Assembly (NCBI RefSeq): GCF_000701705.1 | Contig: NZ_JNJP01000005.1 | Location: 62,001 to 126,000 of the forward strand | Direction of reading: 5' to 3' | Length of the DNA stretch: 64,000 bases | Source: Bilophila wadsworthia ATCC 49260 | Lineage (GTDB): Bacteria > Desulfobacterota > Desulfovibrionia > Desulfovibrionales > Desulfovibrionaceae | In this document: positions 34,921 through 44,474 of the stretch, piece by piece | Numbering within the stretch: position 1 is the first letter of the stretch | How the letters are laid out: each line of letters starts with the position of its first letter | Translations under genes and position numbers: made by a program | The notes under the pieces: model-generated | The model's input: only the letters and a program-made list of their open reading frames with translations | Told to the model about the DNA's origin: nothing | Databases searched by the model: none

Positions 34921-35478
34921 ATGGAAAACGCGTATGCAGTCTCCCGTTTCCTGTTGTCCGGTTCCGGCGGCCAGGGCGTGATCACCATGGCGATCCTGCT
35001 GGCCGAAGCCGCTGTGAAATATGAAGGCCTCGTTGCCGTGCAATCACAATCCTACGGGCCTGAAGCGCGCGGCGGGGCCACGCGTTCGGACGTGATCCTG
35101 TCGCACAAGGCTATCTATTACCCCAAGGTGGAGCAGCCGAACATCCTCGTAGCGCTCACCGATGCGGCCTGCGTCAAGTACCTGCCGCTGATCCGCCCCG
35201 GCGGGCTGTGCATCTATGATACCGAGCTCGTGCATCCGGGCCGCAAGGTGGAGGCGCAGTTCAAGGGTCTGCCGCTCTGGGGCGCGGTCAGGGAACGCCT
35301 CGGTTCGGCGGTTTCGTACAACGTGGCCGTGCTCGGAGCGCTCGTGACGCTGACCGGAGCGGTACGCATCGGCTCGATCGAGATGGTGCTGGCGGAACGT
35401 TTCCCGGCGGCACACCACGAGGGCAATTTGCGGGCCCTGCATCTTGGCGTCGAGCTTGCGGAACCGTTGCTCGACTGA
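34921..35478 (+). CDS. korC: 2-oxoglutarate:ferredoxin oxidoreductase, gamma subunit
   Basis: 185 residues of the POR gamma family: LSGSGGQGVITMAILLAEAA at the start and QSQSYGPEARGGATRSDVIL are diagnostic. The gamma chain binds CoA and closes the active site. It starts three bases after korB. After its stop, a GC-rich gap of 210 bases with an 11-bp hairpin (35519-35553) precedes sucC, so both gene sets may be on one transcript with attenuation in between. Confidence 0.87.
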   Translation: MENAYAVSRFLLSGSGGQGVITMAILLAEAAVKYEGLVAVQSQSYGPEARGGATRSDVILSHKAIYYPKVEQPNILVALTDAACVKYLPLIRPGGLCIYDTELVHPGRKVEAQFKGLPLWGAVRERLGSAVSYNVAVLGALVTLTGAVRIGSIEMVLAERFPAAHHEGNLRALHLGVELAEPLLD

Positions 35479-35518
35479 CGCCGGGCCAGCACGGAGGCGT
35501 TCCCCCCTGGCGCCTCCC

Positions 35519-35553
35519 GCCCCTTCCGCACGGGCCCGGCGGGCGGAAGGGGC
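35519..35553 (+). other. GC-rich hairpin between korC and sucC
   Basis: GCCCCTTCCGC (35519-35529) pairs exactly with GCGGAAGGGGC (35543-35553). No U tract follows, so it is a weak terminator or an mRNA-stabilising structure at the korC 3' end. Confidence 0.5.
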
Positions 35554-35688
35554 ACCTCCCCGCCCAGCGCGGCGGAGGCATCCGCCGGTTCTCCGCAGGG
35601 CGGGGCCGCGGAGGGCAAGGCAGCCCATACGTACAGGGAAAGGCGATGGCGGAACAAGGCTCTCCATACCATAACAGGGGGCATTTCC

Positions 35689-36873
35689 ATGCATATCCAC
35701 GAATATCAGGCGAAAAGGCTCTTAAGCGCATACGGGGTACCCACGCCGGAGGGACGGCTTGCCGCCACACCCGGAGAAGCGGAGCAGGCCGCACGGGATC
35801 TGCCCGGCCCGGTGTGGGTGGTCAAAGCGCAGATCCATGCCGGGGGCAGGGGCAAGGCTGGCGGCGTGAAGGTGTGCCGCAGCCCGGAAGAGGCCCGTGA
35901 GGCCGCCGCGTCCCTGCTCGGCGCACGGCTGGTGACGCCCCAGACCGGGCCGGACGGCGAGCGCGTCAATGCCGTGTGGATCGAGCGGGGCACGGCGAGC
36001 GCCCGGGAGTGCTATCTGGCGGTAGCTCTTGACAGGGCATCCCAGTGCCTGACCGTCATGGCTTCGCCGGGCGGCGGCATGGACATCGAGGCTGTGGCGG
36101 CCTCCTCGCCGGAGCGGGTCTTCACGGCCCGGCTGGACGGAGGTCACTACCTGTGGCCTTTTCAGGCCCGGAACCTGTTGGAGGGCTGGGGGCTGGAGTC
36201 CGGCCCGGCGCGGGAACTGGCCTCTCTGGTGCGGAGGCTGGCGGCCCTTGCCGCCGAAAAGGATATGACCCAGCTTGAGATCAACCCGCTGGCCTTGAGC
36301 GAAGGGGGCGGATTTGTGGCGTTGGACGCCAAGATGAACTTTGACGACAGCGCGCTGAAACGGCATCCCGATATCGCGGCCCTCAGGGATAGGGAGGAGG
36401 GCGATCCGCTGGAGCGCGCCGCCGCCGAAAAGGGGCTCACCTATGTTCGGCTGGGCGGTTCCATCGGTACGTTGGTGAACGGGGCCGGGCTTGCGATGGC
36501 CACGATGGACGCCATCAAGCAGGCTGGGGCCGAGCCTGCCAACTTCCTTGACGCCGGGGGCGGGGCCAGCGAGGAGACCGTCGCCGCCGGGTTTTCGATC
36601 ATGCTTTCCGACCCGCATGTCCGGGGCATCCTTATCAATATTTTCGGGGGTATCCTGCGTTGCGACATCGTGGCGCACGGCATTGTGAACGCGGCCCGCA
36701 AACTGGACATCGCCGTGCCGCTGGTGGTGCGGCTCGAAGGGACCAACGTGGCGGAAGGGCGGCGCATCCTCCGGGAAAGCGGCCTCCGGTTCCACACCGC
36801 TTCCTCCATGTCCGAGGCGGCCCGCCTGATCGTCGGGCTCGCGGCGGAATCCCCTCAGGAGGCAGGTGTATGA
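35689..36873 (+). CDS. sucC: Succinyl-CoA synthetase, beta subunit (ADP-forming type)
   Basis: 394 residues, typical for SucC. It starts MHIHEYQAKRLLSAYGVP, has the ATP-grasp region VVKAQIHAGGRGKAGGVKVC, and ends with the flavodoxin-like half (LGGSIGTLVNGAGLAMATMD, FLDAGGGASEETV, IFGGILRCD). With SucD it converts succinyl-CoA, phosphate and ADP to succinate, CoA and ATP. ATG 35689 follows GGGGGCATTTCC. Placed after korDABC it completes 2-oxoglutarate to succinate with substrate-level phosphorylation. The stop overlaps the sucD start. Confidence 0.94.
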   Translation: MHIHEYQAKRLLSAYGVPTPEGRLAATPGEAEQAARDLPGPVWVVKAQIHAGGRGKAGGVKVCRSPEEAREAAASLLGARLVTPQTGPDGERVNAVWIERGTASARECYLAVALDRASQCLTVMASPGGGMDIEAVAASSPERVFTARLDGGHYLWPFQARNLLEGWGLESGPARELASLVRRLAALAAEKDMTQLEINPLALSEGGGFVALDAKMNFDDSALKRHPDIAALRDREEGDPLERAAAEKGLTYVRLGGSIGTLVNGAGLAMATMDAIKQAGAEPANFLDAGGGASEETVAAGFSIMLSDPHVRGILINIFGGILRCDIVAHGIVNAARKLDIAVPLVVRLEGTNVAEGRRILRESGLRFHTASSMSEAARLIVGLAAESPQEAGV

Positions 36874-37742
36874 GTATCCTGATAGACGACGGGAGCCGGG
36901 TGCTGGTGCAGGGCATCACCGGCCGGGAAGGGCAGTTCCATACGGAACGGATGATCCGCTACGGGACTCGCGTGGTCGGCGGCGTGACCCCCGGGCGGGG
37001 CGGGCAGTCCACGCTCGGCGTGCCGGTGTTCGATTCGGTGAGACAGGCCGTCCGCGAGACAGGGGCCGACGTCAGTGTGGCGTTCGTGCCCGCGGCGCTG
37101 GCGGCGGACGCGGCCTGCGAAGCGTCGGAGGCGGGCATCCGGCTCGTGGTGGTCATCGCCGAGCATGTCCCGGTTCTGGATATGGTGCGGGTGAAAGCCT
37201 TCTTCAGGGAACGCGGCACGCTGCTCGTGGGCCCCAACTGCCCGGGCATTATCAGCCCCGGCAAGTGCAAGGTCGGGATCATGCCCGGCTACATCCACCG
37301 CCCCGGCGGCGTCGGGCTGGTGAGCCGCTCCGGGACGCTGACCTATGAGGCCGTGCACCAGCTCACGGCGGCGGGGCTCGGGCAAAGTTCTTGTGTCGGC
37401 ATTGGCGGCGACCCCATCCACGGGCTGAGCTTCGTGGACCTGCTCAAGCTGTACGGAGACGACCCGGAAACCGAGGCCGTGTGCCTCATCGGGGAAATCG
37501 GCGGCGACGCCGAGGAGCGCGCGGCCGAATATATCCGCTCAAGCCGCTATCCGAAACCGGTATTCGGGTTCATTGCGGGCCTGACCGCCCCACCCGGAAA
37601 GCGCATGGGCCATGCCGGGGCCATCATCAGCGGCACGTCGGGCCGGGGCGAGGACAAGATCGCGGCCTTTGAGGAGGCTGGCGTAACCGTTATCCGTGAA
37701 CTCGGCTCCTTCGGAAGCGTCGTTGCGCAAAAGCTGCTTTGA
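36870..37742 (+). CDS. sucD: Succinyl-CoA synthetase, alpha subunit
   Basis: 290 residues. The CoA-binding GITGREGQFHTERMIRYGTR lies near the N terminus, LVGPNCPGIISPGKCKVGIM in the middle, and GHAGAIISGTSGRGEDKIAA carries the phosphorylated histidine. Start ATG 36870 overlaps the sucC stop by four bases (ATGA), with CTCAGGAGGCAGGTGT as ribosome-binding site. Longer readings upstream would run antiparallel in frame with sucC and are rejected. No clear terminator follows before putA, 715 bases on. Confidence 0.94.
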   Translation: MSILIDDGSRVLVQGITGREGQFHTERMIRYGTRVVGGVTPGRGGQSTLGVPVFDSVRQAVRETGADVSVAFVPAALAADAACEASEAGIRLVVVIAEHVPVLDMVRVKAFFRERGTLLVGPNCPGIISPGKCKVGIMPGYIHRPGGVGLVSRSGTLTYEAVHQLTAAGLGQSSCVGIGGDPIHGLSFVDLLKLYGDDPETEAVCLIGEIGGDAEERAAEYIRSSRYPKPVFGFIAGLTAPPGKRMGHAGAIISGTSGRGEDKIAAFEEAGVTVIRELGSFGSVVAQKLL

Positions 37743-38457
37743 GCGGAGAGCTTTGTCGCCGTCAGCAAGGCTCGGCTTCTTTCCCATTACGCATGGGGGC
37801 AAGACTTCCCGAGCCGCTGGGCCTCCCCGCTCCGTGAAGGGATGGCACTATCCGGGCTTTCATTGTTCCGCTTCTTGCCAACCTTTTCACGGTCGGCACC
37901 GGATACGGCTCCCCGTCTGCTGCTTGCCGTTCTTTCCCTGAAATGGAGGAAAGTGTCCATAAACGGCATAGTGTTTTCCAACTGCCTTGGTTTTATGCAA
38001 AGAATAAAGTTGTTCATGGATTTGAAGTATGGGTTCTTGAACACATCCATTCAAGACTAAAGATACCTGCCAAAAATATAAAAAGAACCGCCGAAAATAT
38101 CCATATGATAAGTATCCGGTATGAAAATTTCGGAAAAAGATTTTATTAGTATTCTTTGGCACTCATTCTTTATGTGATTTTTTTATTCAGATTGATCAAG
38201 TGAGCGTTTTACATTAACAATCATTATAAGGAATAATGTCTCTCCAATAATGATTGCAGGAGAGGCAGTGCCTTTCTTTATACCTTTTTATAACGCCCTT
38301 TATGCGGCTTTGAGCGGCATTGCGGGACGTTTTCCTTACGGTGCAGGTATCCTGCCCCATTCTGGCCGCAGGGAGGTGAGTTTCCGAGGGTGCCAGCCTC
38401 GACAGTTTTTTGTGATCCGACGACATACTTCCCGTTTCAATGCGAAAGGAGTTCTTC
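37743..38457. other. Gene-free region between sucD and putA
   Basis: No gene seen. Bases 37980-38260 are AT-rich (many A/T runs) against a GC-rich background and probably hold the putA promoter. No operator symmetry stood out. Confidence 0.45.
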
Positions 38458-41400
38458 ATGGATCAGCAGATTGAACAGAAAATCGTAGAGCGTGGGCAAG
38501 AATTCTTCAACAGCATCAGCGGAGAGGCCCCTTCCATTTTCAACAAGGGCTGGTGGACTGGAAAAGTCATGGACTGGTCCATGAAAAACGAGGACTTCAA
38601 GGTGCAGTTGTTCCGCTTCGTGGACGTGCTGCCCTACCTGAACACCTCGGAATCCCTGCTGCGGCATATCCGCGAGTATTTCGCCTCCAGCGGCTCCGAA
38701 GTGCCCTCAGTCCTGCGCTGGGGCGCGGGGAAGGCCGGGCTCGGCGGCGCGCTGACCGCCAAAATCATGGGCGGGGCCATCCGTTCCAACATCGAGAGCA
38801 TGGGCCGCCAGTTCATCATCGGCCAGAACGTCAAGGAAGCGATGGGAGGGCTGGCCAAACTGCGCAAGGACGGCTTCGCCTTTACCGTCGACCTGCTCGG
38901 CGAAGCCTCGGTCAACGAGGAGGAAAGCGACGCCTATGCCGCCGGTTACCATGAGGTACTGGACGCGCTGGCGGAGGAGCAGAAGAAATGGCCCGCCCTG
39001 TCTGGGAACGGGCCTGACAACGGGATGGATTGGGGATCCATGCCCAAGGTGAACATCTCCATCAAGCCTTCGGCCCTCTATTCACGGGCGAACCCCGTAG
39101 CGCTGGAGGATTCCGTGGAAGGCATCTACCGGCGGCTGGCACCCCTCTACCAGAAAACCATCGATATGGGCGGGTTCATGTGTATCGACATGGAACAGCT
39201 CAAATACCGCGAAATCACCGTAGAGCTGTTCAAGCGCCTGCGTTCCGCCCCGGAATTCCGCCATTATCCGCATCTTTGCCTTGTCCAGCAGGCCTATCTG
39301 AAGGATACGGAACAGGCTGTCCGTGATCTCATCGCTTGGGCTAGGAAAGAAAAGCTGCCCATCGCCCTGCGGCTGGTCAAGGGGGCGTATTGGGACGCGG
39401 AAACCGTGTTCGCGAAGCAGTGCGACTGGCCCGTCCCGGTGTGGACGCACAAGCCCGAAAGCGACATGGCCCATGAGAAAATTTCCCGCCTCATCCTCGA
39501 GAACCACGACATCGTCTATTTCGCGTGCGCATCGCACAACGTGCGCAGCATCGCGGCGGTCATGGAGTATGCGCGGCAGTTGGACGTTCCCGAAGAACGC
39601 TATGAATTTCAGGTGCTTTACGGCATGGCCGAACCCGTACGCAAGGGCCTGCGCAACGTGGCTGGCCGTGTGCGCCTCTATTGCCCCTACGGAAAGCTGA
39701 TCCCCGGCATGGCCTATCTCGTGCGCCGCCTGCTGGAAAACACCGCCAACGAATCCTTCCTGCGCCAGAGCTTCGCGGACGGCGCGGCGGTCGAGCTGCT
39801 GATGGAAAACCCCGCCGTCACGCTGGAACGAGAACTCGCCGCCCGGCAGGAGAAGGCGCCGCCAAATGAGGAAGGGCCCTTCCCGCCGTTCAGGAACGAG
39901 CCGCCGGTGGACTTCACCATCCCCGAAAAGCGGAAGGCGTACGCGCAGGGCATCGCTGCGGTGCGCGCGGCGGAGGGCCGGACCCTGCCGCTCTACATCG
40001 ACGGCAAGGATGTGGCCACGGAAACCCTGCTGCCGACGGTCAACCCCGCCGATCCCGGTGAAGTGCTGGCCCAAGTATGCCAGGCGGGCCGGGAAGAGAT
40101 CGACCGCGCCCTTGCCGGGGCCAAGGCCGCCTTCCCCGCGTGGCGCGACACCCCGCCGCTGGAACGCGCGCAGTACATGCACAAGGCCGCTGCCGTGGCC
40201 CGGCGGCGTATCTACGAAATGGCGGCGCTCCAGACGCTGGAGGTCGGCAAGCCTTGGGAACAGGCTTACGGCGACGTGGGCGAGGGCATCGACTTCCTCG
40301 AATACTACGCCCGCGACATGCTCCGCCTCAGCGTGCCCCGGCGCATGGGCCGCGCGCCCGGCGAGCACAACGTCCTGTTCTACCAGCCCAAGGGCGTGGC
40401 CGCCGTCATCGCGCCGTGGAACTTCCCCTTCGCCATTGCGATGGGCATGGTTTCGGCCGCAATCGTCACTGGCAACCCGGTGGTGTTCAAGCCTTCGTCC
40501 CTGTCCTCGGCCATCGGCTACAATCTTGTGGAAATCTTCAAGGAAGTGGGGCTCCCCGCCGGGGTCTTCAACTATTGCCCCGGCCAGAGCTCAGTCATGG
40601 GCGACTATCTGGTGGAACACCCGGACATCAGCCTCATCTGCTTTACCGGTTCGATGGACGTGGGCCTGCACATCGTGGAAAAGGCGGCCAAGGTGCAGCC
40701 GGGCCAGCGGCAGGTCAAGCGGGTCATCGCGGAAATGGGCGGCAAGAACGCCACCATCGTGGACGACGATGCCGACCTTGACGAAGCCGTGTCGCAGGTC
40801 GTGTATTCGGCCTTCGGTTTTCAGGGGCAGAAGTGCTCGGCCTGCTCGCGCGTGATCGTGCTCGACGCCATCTACGACACTTTTGTCCAGCGTCTGGCGT
40901 TGGCGGCGCAATCCCTGCGGATCGGCCCCGCCGAGAACCCGGAGAACTTCCTTGGCCCGTTGGCCGACGCTTCCCTGCAAAAGAACGTGCTCGAATACAT
41001 CAAGATAGCCGAAGCCGAGGGGAAGACGCTCGTCAAGCGTTCCGATCTGCCGGACAAGGGCGCGTATGTGCCGTTGTTGATCGTTGAGGATGTCATGCCG
41101 GAACACCGCATTGCGCAGGAAGAGGTCTTCGGCCCGGTGCTCGCCGTGATGCGGGCCAAGGATTTCGACGAGGCCCTTGAGCTCGCCCTGTCCACACGCT
41201 TCGCCCTGACCGGGGCCGTGTTCTCGCGTAGCCCTGAAAACCTCGCCAAGGCGCGCGAAAAATTCCGGGTGGGCAACCTTTACCTCAATAAGGGCAGTAC
41301 CGGCGCGATGGTGGGCCGCCAGCCCTTCGGCGGGTTCAACATGTCGGGCGTCGGCTCGAAGACGGGCGGCCCCGACTACCTGCTCCAGTTCATGGACCCG

Positions 41401-41469
41401 CGTTGTGTGACGGAAAATACCATCCGGCGCGGCTTCACGCCCATCGCCGAAGACGACGACTGGGTATAG
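38458..41469 (+). CDS. putA: Bifunctional proline dehydrogenase / delta-1-pyrroline-5-carboxylate dehydrogenase
   Basis: 1003 residues. Proline dehydrogenase occupies about residues 130-470 (ISIKPSALYSRANP, YLKDTEQAVRDLI, ALRLVKGAYWDAE, VRLYCPYGKLIPGMAYLVRR). The aldehyde dehydrogenase half occupies about 520-990 (APWNFPFAIAMGMVSAAIVT, EMGGKNATIVDDDADLDEAV and catalytic cysteine in GFQGQKCSACSR). It oxidises proline to glutamate via P5C, with FAD then NAD. It lacks the ribbon-helix-helix DNA-binding domain of E. coli PutA, so it is not autoregulatory. ATG 38458 follows AAAGGAG. Lying beside kor and suc genes, it offers proline entry into 2-oxoglutarate metabolism. Confidence 0.93.
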   Translation: MDQQIEQKIVERGQEFFNSISGEAPSIFNKGWWTGKVMDWSMKNEDFKVQLFRFVDVLPYLNTSESLLRHIREYFASSGSEVPSVLRWGAGKAGLGGALTAKIMGGAIRSNIESMGRQFIIGQNVKEAMGGLAKLRKDGFAFTVDLLGEASVNEEESDAYAAGYHEVLDALAEEQKKWPALSGNGPDNGMDWGSMPKVNISIKPSALYSRANPVALEDSVEGIYRRLAPLYQKTIDMGGFMCIDMEQLKYREITVELFKRLRSAPEFRHYPHLCLVQQAYLKDTEQAVRDLIAWARKEKLPIALRLVKGAYWDAETVFAKQCDWPVPVWTHKPESDMAHEKISRLILENHDIVYFACASHNVRSIAAVMEYARQLDVPEERYEFQVLYGMAEPVRKGLRNVAGRVRLYCPYGKLIPGMAYLVRRLLENTANESFLRQSFADGAAVELLMENPAVTLERELAARQEKAPPNEEGPFPPFRNEPPVDFTIPEKRKAYAQGIAAVRAAEGRTLPLYIDGKDVATETLLPTVNPADPGEVLAQVCQAGREEIDRALAGAKAAFPAWRDTPPLERAQYMHKAAAVARRRIYEMAALQTLEVGKPWEQAYGDVGEGIDFLEYYARDMLRLSVPRRMGRAPGEHNVLFYQPKGVAAVIAPWNFPFAIAMGMVSAAIVTGNPVVFKPSSLSSAIGYNLVEIFKEVGLPAGVFNYCPGQSSVMGDYLVEHPDISLICFTGSMDVGLHIVEKAAKVQPGQRQVKRVIAEMGGKNATIVDDDADLDEAVSQVVYSAFGFQGQKCSACSRVIVLDAIYDTFVQRLALAAQSLRIGPAENPENFLGPLADASLQKNVLEYIKIAEAEGKTLVKRSDLPDKGAYVPLLIVEDVMPEHRIAQEEVFGPVLAVMRAKDFDEALELALSTRFALTGAVFSRSPENLAKAREKFRVGNLYLNKGSTGAMVGRQPFGGFNMSGVGSKTGGPDYLLQFMDPRCVTENTIRRGFTPIAEDDDWV

Positions 41470-41482
41470 CCGGAAAAGATGC

Positions 41483-41523
41483 GGGCGTGCCCATGCCGCC
41501 TTCAGGGGAGTATGGGCACGCCC
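41483..41523 (+). terminator. Hairpin after putA
   Basis: GGGCGTGCCCAT (41483-41494) pairs perfectly with ATGGGCACGCCC (41512-41523), 13 bases after the putA stop. It lacks a U tract. Confidence 0.6.
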
Positions 41524-41716
41524 CAGAATGGAGCCGCACCGCCGGATCGGGCGGGTAACGCTTCCCGCAACAGGGCTAAGGGGCTATAGGCTCGCTTGAG
41601 CGCGGTACCCTGCTCAGGGGAAGGGCGGCGGATGCCCGGGGGCATGGCAACGCAGGCGGGAAGGGCCCTCAAGGAAGGAATAAGGACTTTTTTTGCCTGT
41701 AAGAAGGTTGCTGGGT

Positions 41717-41758
41717 AAACCAAAAGCGGAACGCGATATGGCGTTCCGCTTTTGGTTT
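41717..41758 (-). terminator. Perfect 18-bp hairpin after livF
   Basis: Bases 41717-41734 pair with 41741-41758 without a mismatch around a six-base loop. The arm contains CTTTTGGTTT on both strands, so it can act bidirectionally between convergent putA and livF. Confidence 0.7.
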
Positions 41759-41772
41759 CTCCGGTGGGGGGC

Positions 41773-42519
41773 TCAGTTTTCTTGCCCATTTTCCTGCCCG
41801 CCGCCAAGGTAGGCCGCCTGCACGTCCGGATTGGCGAGCAGCGCTTCCGAGGCGTCTTCCATGACGACCCTGCCCACTTCGATGACGTAGCCGCGCGAGG
41901 CGAGCTTCAGGGCGGCGCGGGCGTTCTGCTCCACGAGGATGACGGTCACGCCCTGGCGGTTGATCTTGCGCACGGAGTCGAAGATCGAGCGCACCAGCAG
42001 CGGCGCAAGGCCGAGGGACGGCTCGTCGAGGAGCAGCACCTTGGGGTCGGCCATGAGCGCGCGGGCGATGGCGAGCATCTGCTGTTCGCCGCCGGAGAGG
42101 GTTCCGGCAAGCTGCCCTTCCCGTTCCGCGAGGCGGGGGAAGAGGTCGAATATCCATTTCCGTATCTTGGCGGAACGGCCTCTGTCCTTGCTCGTGAAGG
42201 CCCCCAGATCGAGGTTTTCCCGTACGGACAGGGTACCGAAGACGCGCCGCCCTTCCGGGGACTGCGTAATGCCCAGCCGCACGATTTCATGGCTCGGTAT
42301 GGTGTGCAGGGGCCTGCCCTGAAAAAGGATGCTTCCTCCGCTCGGTTTCCTCAGCCCGCTGATGGTCGTGAGCGTGGTGGTTTTCCCCGCCCCGTTGGCA
42401 CCGAGGATGGTGACGATCTCGCCTTGTTCGACGTGTACGCTGATGCCGTGCAGCGCTTCCACTTTGCCGTAGCTCACGCGCAGATCGCGCAATTCCAGAT
42501 AGGTGGTGGCCTCGCTCAT
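41773..42519 (-). CDS. livF: Branched-chain amino acid ABC transporter ATP-binding protein LivF
   Basis: 248 residues of an ABC ATPase. Walker A is GANGAGKTTT, the signature LSGGEQQMLAIARAL, Walker B VLLLDEPSLGLAP, and the H-loop equivalent VEQNARAAL is the LivF type. With LivG it powers the LivHM channel. The ATG at 42519 is chosen because AAAGGAGTCAT precedes it; an open frame up to 42669 has no family similarity. It is the last gene of the cluster, 156 bases after livG. Confidence 0.93.
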   Translation of the reverse strand: MSEATTYLELRDLRVSYGKVEALHGISVHVEQGEIVTILGANGAGKTTTLTTISGLRKPSGGSILFQGRPLHTIPSHEIVRLGITQSPEGRRVFGTLSVRENLDLGAFTSKDRGRSAKIRKWIFDLFPRLAEREGQLAGTLSGGEQQMLAIARALMADPKVLLLDEPSLGLAPLLVRSIFDSVRKINRQGVTVILVEQNARAALKLASRGYVIEVGRVVMEDASEALLANPDVQAAYLGGGQENGQEN

Positions 42520-42675
42520 ATGACTCCTTTGGGGCGTCCCCCTGTCCCGCCCGCGGCGGGGGTGGCCCGCGGCGTGCATCCGCCGCCGGTGCGGTTTCGT
42601 TTGGGGGCGGCACGCCGGTTCAAAATATGCATACCCCGGGGAAACAGGATGTTCCCTCCGCAGCGTCAACAGCCC

Positions 42676-43437
42676 CTAGCCTTCCGCGCCGAGGTAGGCC
42701 TCGATGACCCTCGGGTTTCTCTTGATCTCGGTGGAAGTGCCTTCGGCGATGAGGGCCCCGTTTTCCAGCACGACGATCTTTTCGCAGACGCGCATGACAA
42801 GGTTCATGTCGTGCTCGATCAGCAGGATGGTAATGCCCCGCTTCTGGATGGCCTTGATGAGCAGCATGAGATCCGCCGTTTCCTGATCGTTCATGCCCCC
42901 GGCCGGCTCGTCGAGGATGAGGAAGCGCGGTTCCGAGGCCAGCGCCCGCGCGATCTCCAGCAGGCGCTGGTTGCCGTAGGCAAGGTTCCCCGCAAGGTTG
43001 GCGTACTGGTCGTCCAGCCCGACGAAGGCAAGCTCGCGCATGGCGCGTTCCACGGCCTGCCGTTCCTCGCTGCGCTGCGCGGGGGTGCGGAAGAGGGAGG
43101 GGAACAGCCCCGCCCGCATACGGCAATGGCATCCCGCCAGCACGTTCTCGAGGACGCTCATGTCCTGAAACAGCCGGATGTTCTGGAACGTCCGGGCGAT
43201 GCCCAATTCCACGATCTTGTGGGTGGGCCTGCCGGTAATGTCCTTCCGATCGAAGATGACCTCGCCGGAGTCGGGGCGGTAATTGCCGGTGATGATGTTG
43301 AACGTCGTGGTCTTCCCGGCCCCGTTGGGGCCGATCAGCCCGACGATGCTGGCTTCGTCCACGCTGAAGGTGACGCTGTTCATCGCCACCAGCCCGCCGA
43401 AAGTCTTCAGGAGGTTGCGCAGGATGAGCAGGCTCAT
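42676..43437 (-). CDS. livG: Branched-chain amino acid ABC transporter ATP-binding protein LivG
   Basis: 253 residues, with Walker A GPNGAGKTTTFNIITGNYRP, signature LAYGNQRLLEIARAL, Walker B FLILDEPAGGMN and IEHDMNLVMRVCEKIVVL. The long insert after ARTFQNIRLFQDM is typical of LivG. ATG 43437 overlaps the livM stop (ATGA), with GGGAGGAGG upstream. The same frame stays open through livM, giving a false fusion that is rejected because it has no start or similarity there. Confidence 0.93.
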   Translation of the reverse strand: MSLLILRNLLKTFGGLVAMNSVTFSVDEASIVGLIGPNGAGKTTTFNIITGNYRPDSGEVIFDRKDITGRPTHKIVELGIARTFQNIRLFQDMSVLENVLAGCHCRMRAGLFPSLFRTPAQRSEERQAVERAMRELAFVGLDDQYANLAGNLAYGNQRLLEIARALASEPRFLILDEPAGGMNDQETADLMLLIKAIQKRGITILLIEHDMNLVMRVCEKIVVLENGALIAEGTSTEIKRNPRVIEAYLGAEG

Positions 43438-44474
43438 AACGCCTCCTCCCTTGCGGGTTCGGCCCGCTGCACGCCTCGGGGGAACCGGCCGACAAGGAAC
43501 CGGGCGTTGTAGAACCTGCGCCGCGGCGGGAGCAGCCCCTGCGGGCAGATGATCATCATGACCATCATGGCCGCGCCGAAGATGAGCATACGGGCGCTCT
43601 CGAACTCCCGGAACACGTCTTGGAGCCCGATGAGCAGGAACGCGCCGAGCACCACGCCCGCGATGCTGCCCGAGCCGCCCAGAATCACGATGGCGAACAG
43701 GATGACCGATTCGTAGAAATTGAATGATGTCGGCTCGATGGTCCTGATATTGGCGGCGAACAGCGTGCCGACCATACCCGCCCAGAATGCGCCCACGGTG
43801 AAGGCCATGAGCTTGTACCGGGTCACGTCGATGCCGCAGCCCGATGCCGCGAGATCGTCGTAACGGATGTAGTTGAGCGCCCTGCCGAAGCGGGAATGCT
43901 CCAGCACGTAGAACAGGAACATGGTCAGGATGGTGAAGGTCCAGATGAGGTAGAACTGGCGCTTGGGCGACGAGAACACCATCCCGAACAGGGAAGGCCG
44001 GGCGATGCCGTAAATACCGTTCGCCCCTCCCGTCAGCCCGAAGAGGTTGTTCGTCAGGGCGATGCGCACGATTTCCACGATGCCGATGGTGACGATCAGC
44101 AGGTAGTCCCCGCGCAGGTGGATGATGGGCTTCGCCAGCACGAAGGCGAAGATCGCGGCCAGCACCCCGGCTATGGGCATGGTGGCGAAGACGGGCCAGT
44201 GGTACACGGTGTTGAGGATCGCGGTCGTATACGCTCCCATGGCGAAAAAGGCCGTATGCCCCATGTGGAACAGGCCCGTCTGCCCCAGGATGAGGTTGAG
44301 CGAGAGGGCCAGCGCCGCATAGATGCCGATTTTGTTCAGCATGTCGAGCTGGGCGATGCCGCCCCCGCCGAGCCCCGCCAGTTCGAGGATCGTGGGCACG
44401 CAGGCCATGACGAGGCAGAAGATGCCGCCCGCCACGGGGTAGAAATACCGTTTTGAAAAAAGAGAGTCGCTCAT
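43434..44474 (-). CDS. livM: Branched-chain amino acid ABC transporter permease LivM
   Basis: 346 residues with eight or so membrane helices; typical LivM segments are ALSLNLILGQTGLFHMGHTA, PIIHLRGDYLLIVTIGIVEI, NNLFGLTGGANGIYGI and ILGGSGSIAGVVLGAFLLIG. It forms the membrane channel with LivH. Both ends overlap neighbours by four bases (livH upstream, livG downstream), which shows tight operon organisation. Confidence 0.92.
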   Translation of the reverse strand: MSDSLFSKRYFYPVAGGIFCLVMACVPTILELAGLGGGGIAQLDMLNKIGIYAALALSLNLILGQTGLFHMGHTAFFAMGAYTTAILNTVYHWPVFATMPIAGVLAAIFAFVLAKPIIHLRGDYLLIVTIGIVEIVRIALTNNLFGLTGGANGIYGIARPSLFGMVFSSPKRQFYLIWTFTILTMFLFYVLEHSRFGRALNYIRYDDLAASGCGIDVTRYKLMAFTVGAFWAGMVGTLFAANIRTIEPTSFNFYESVILFAIVILGGSGSIAGVVLGAFLLIGLQDVFREFESARMLIFGAAMMVMMIICPQGLLPPRRRFYNARFLVGRFPRGVQRAEPAREEAL

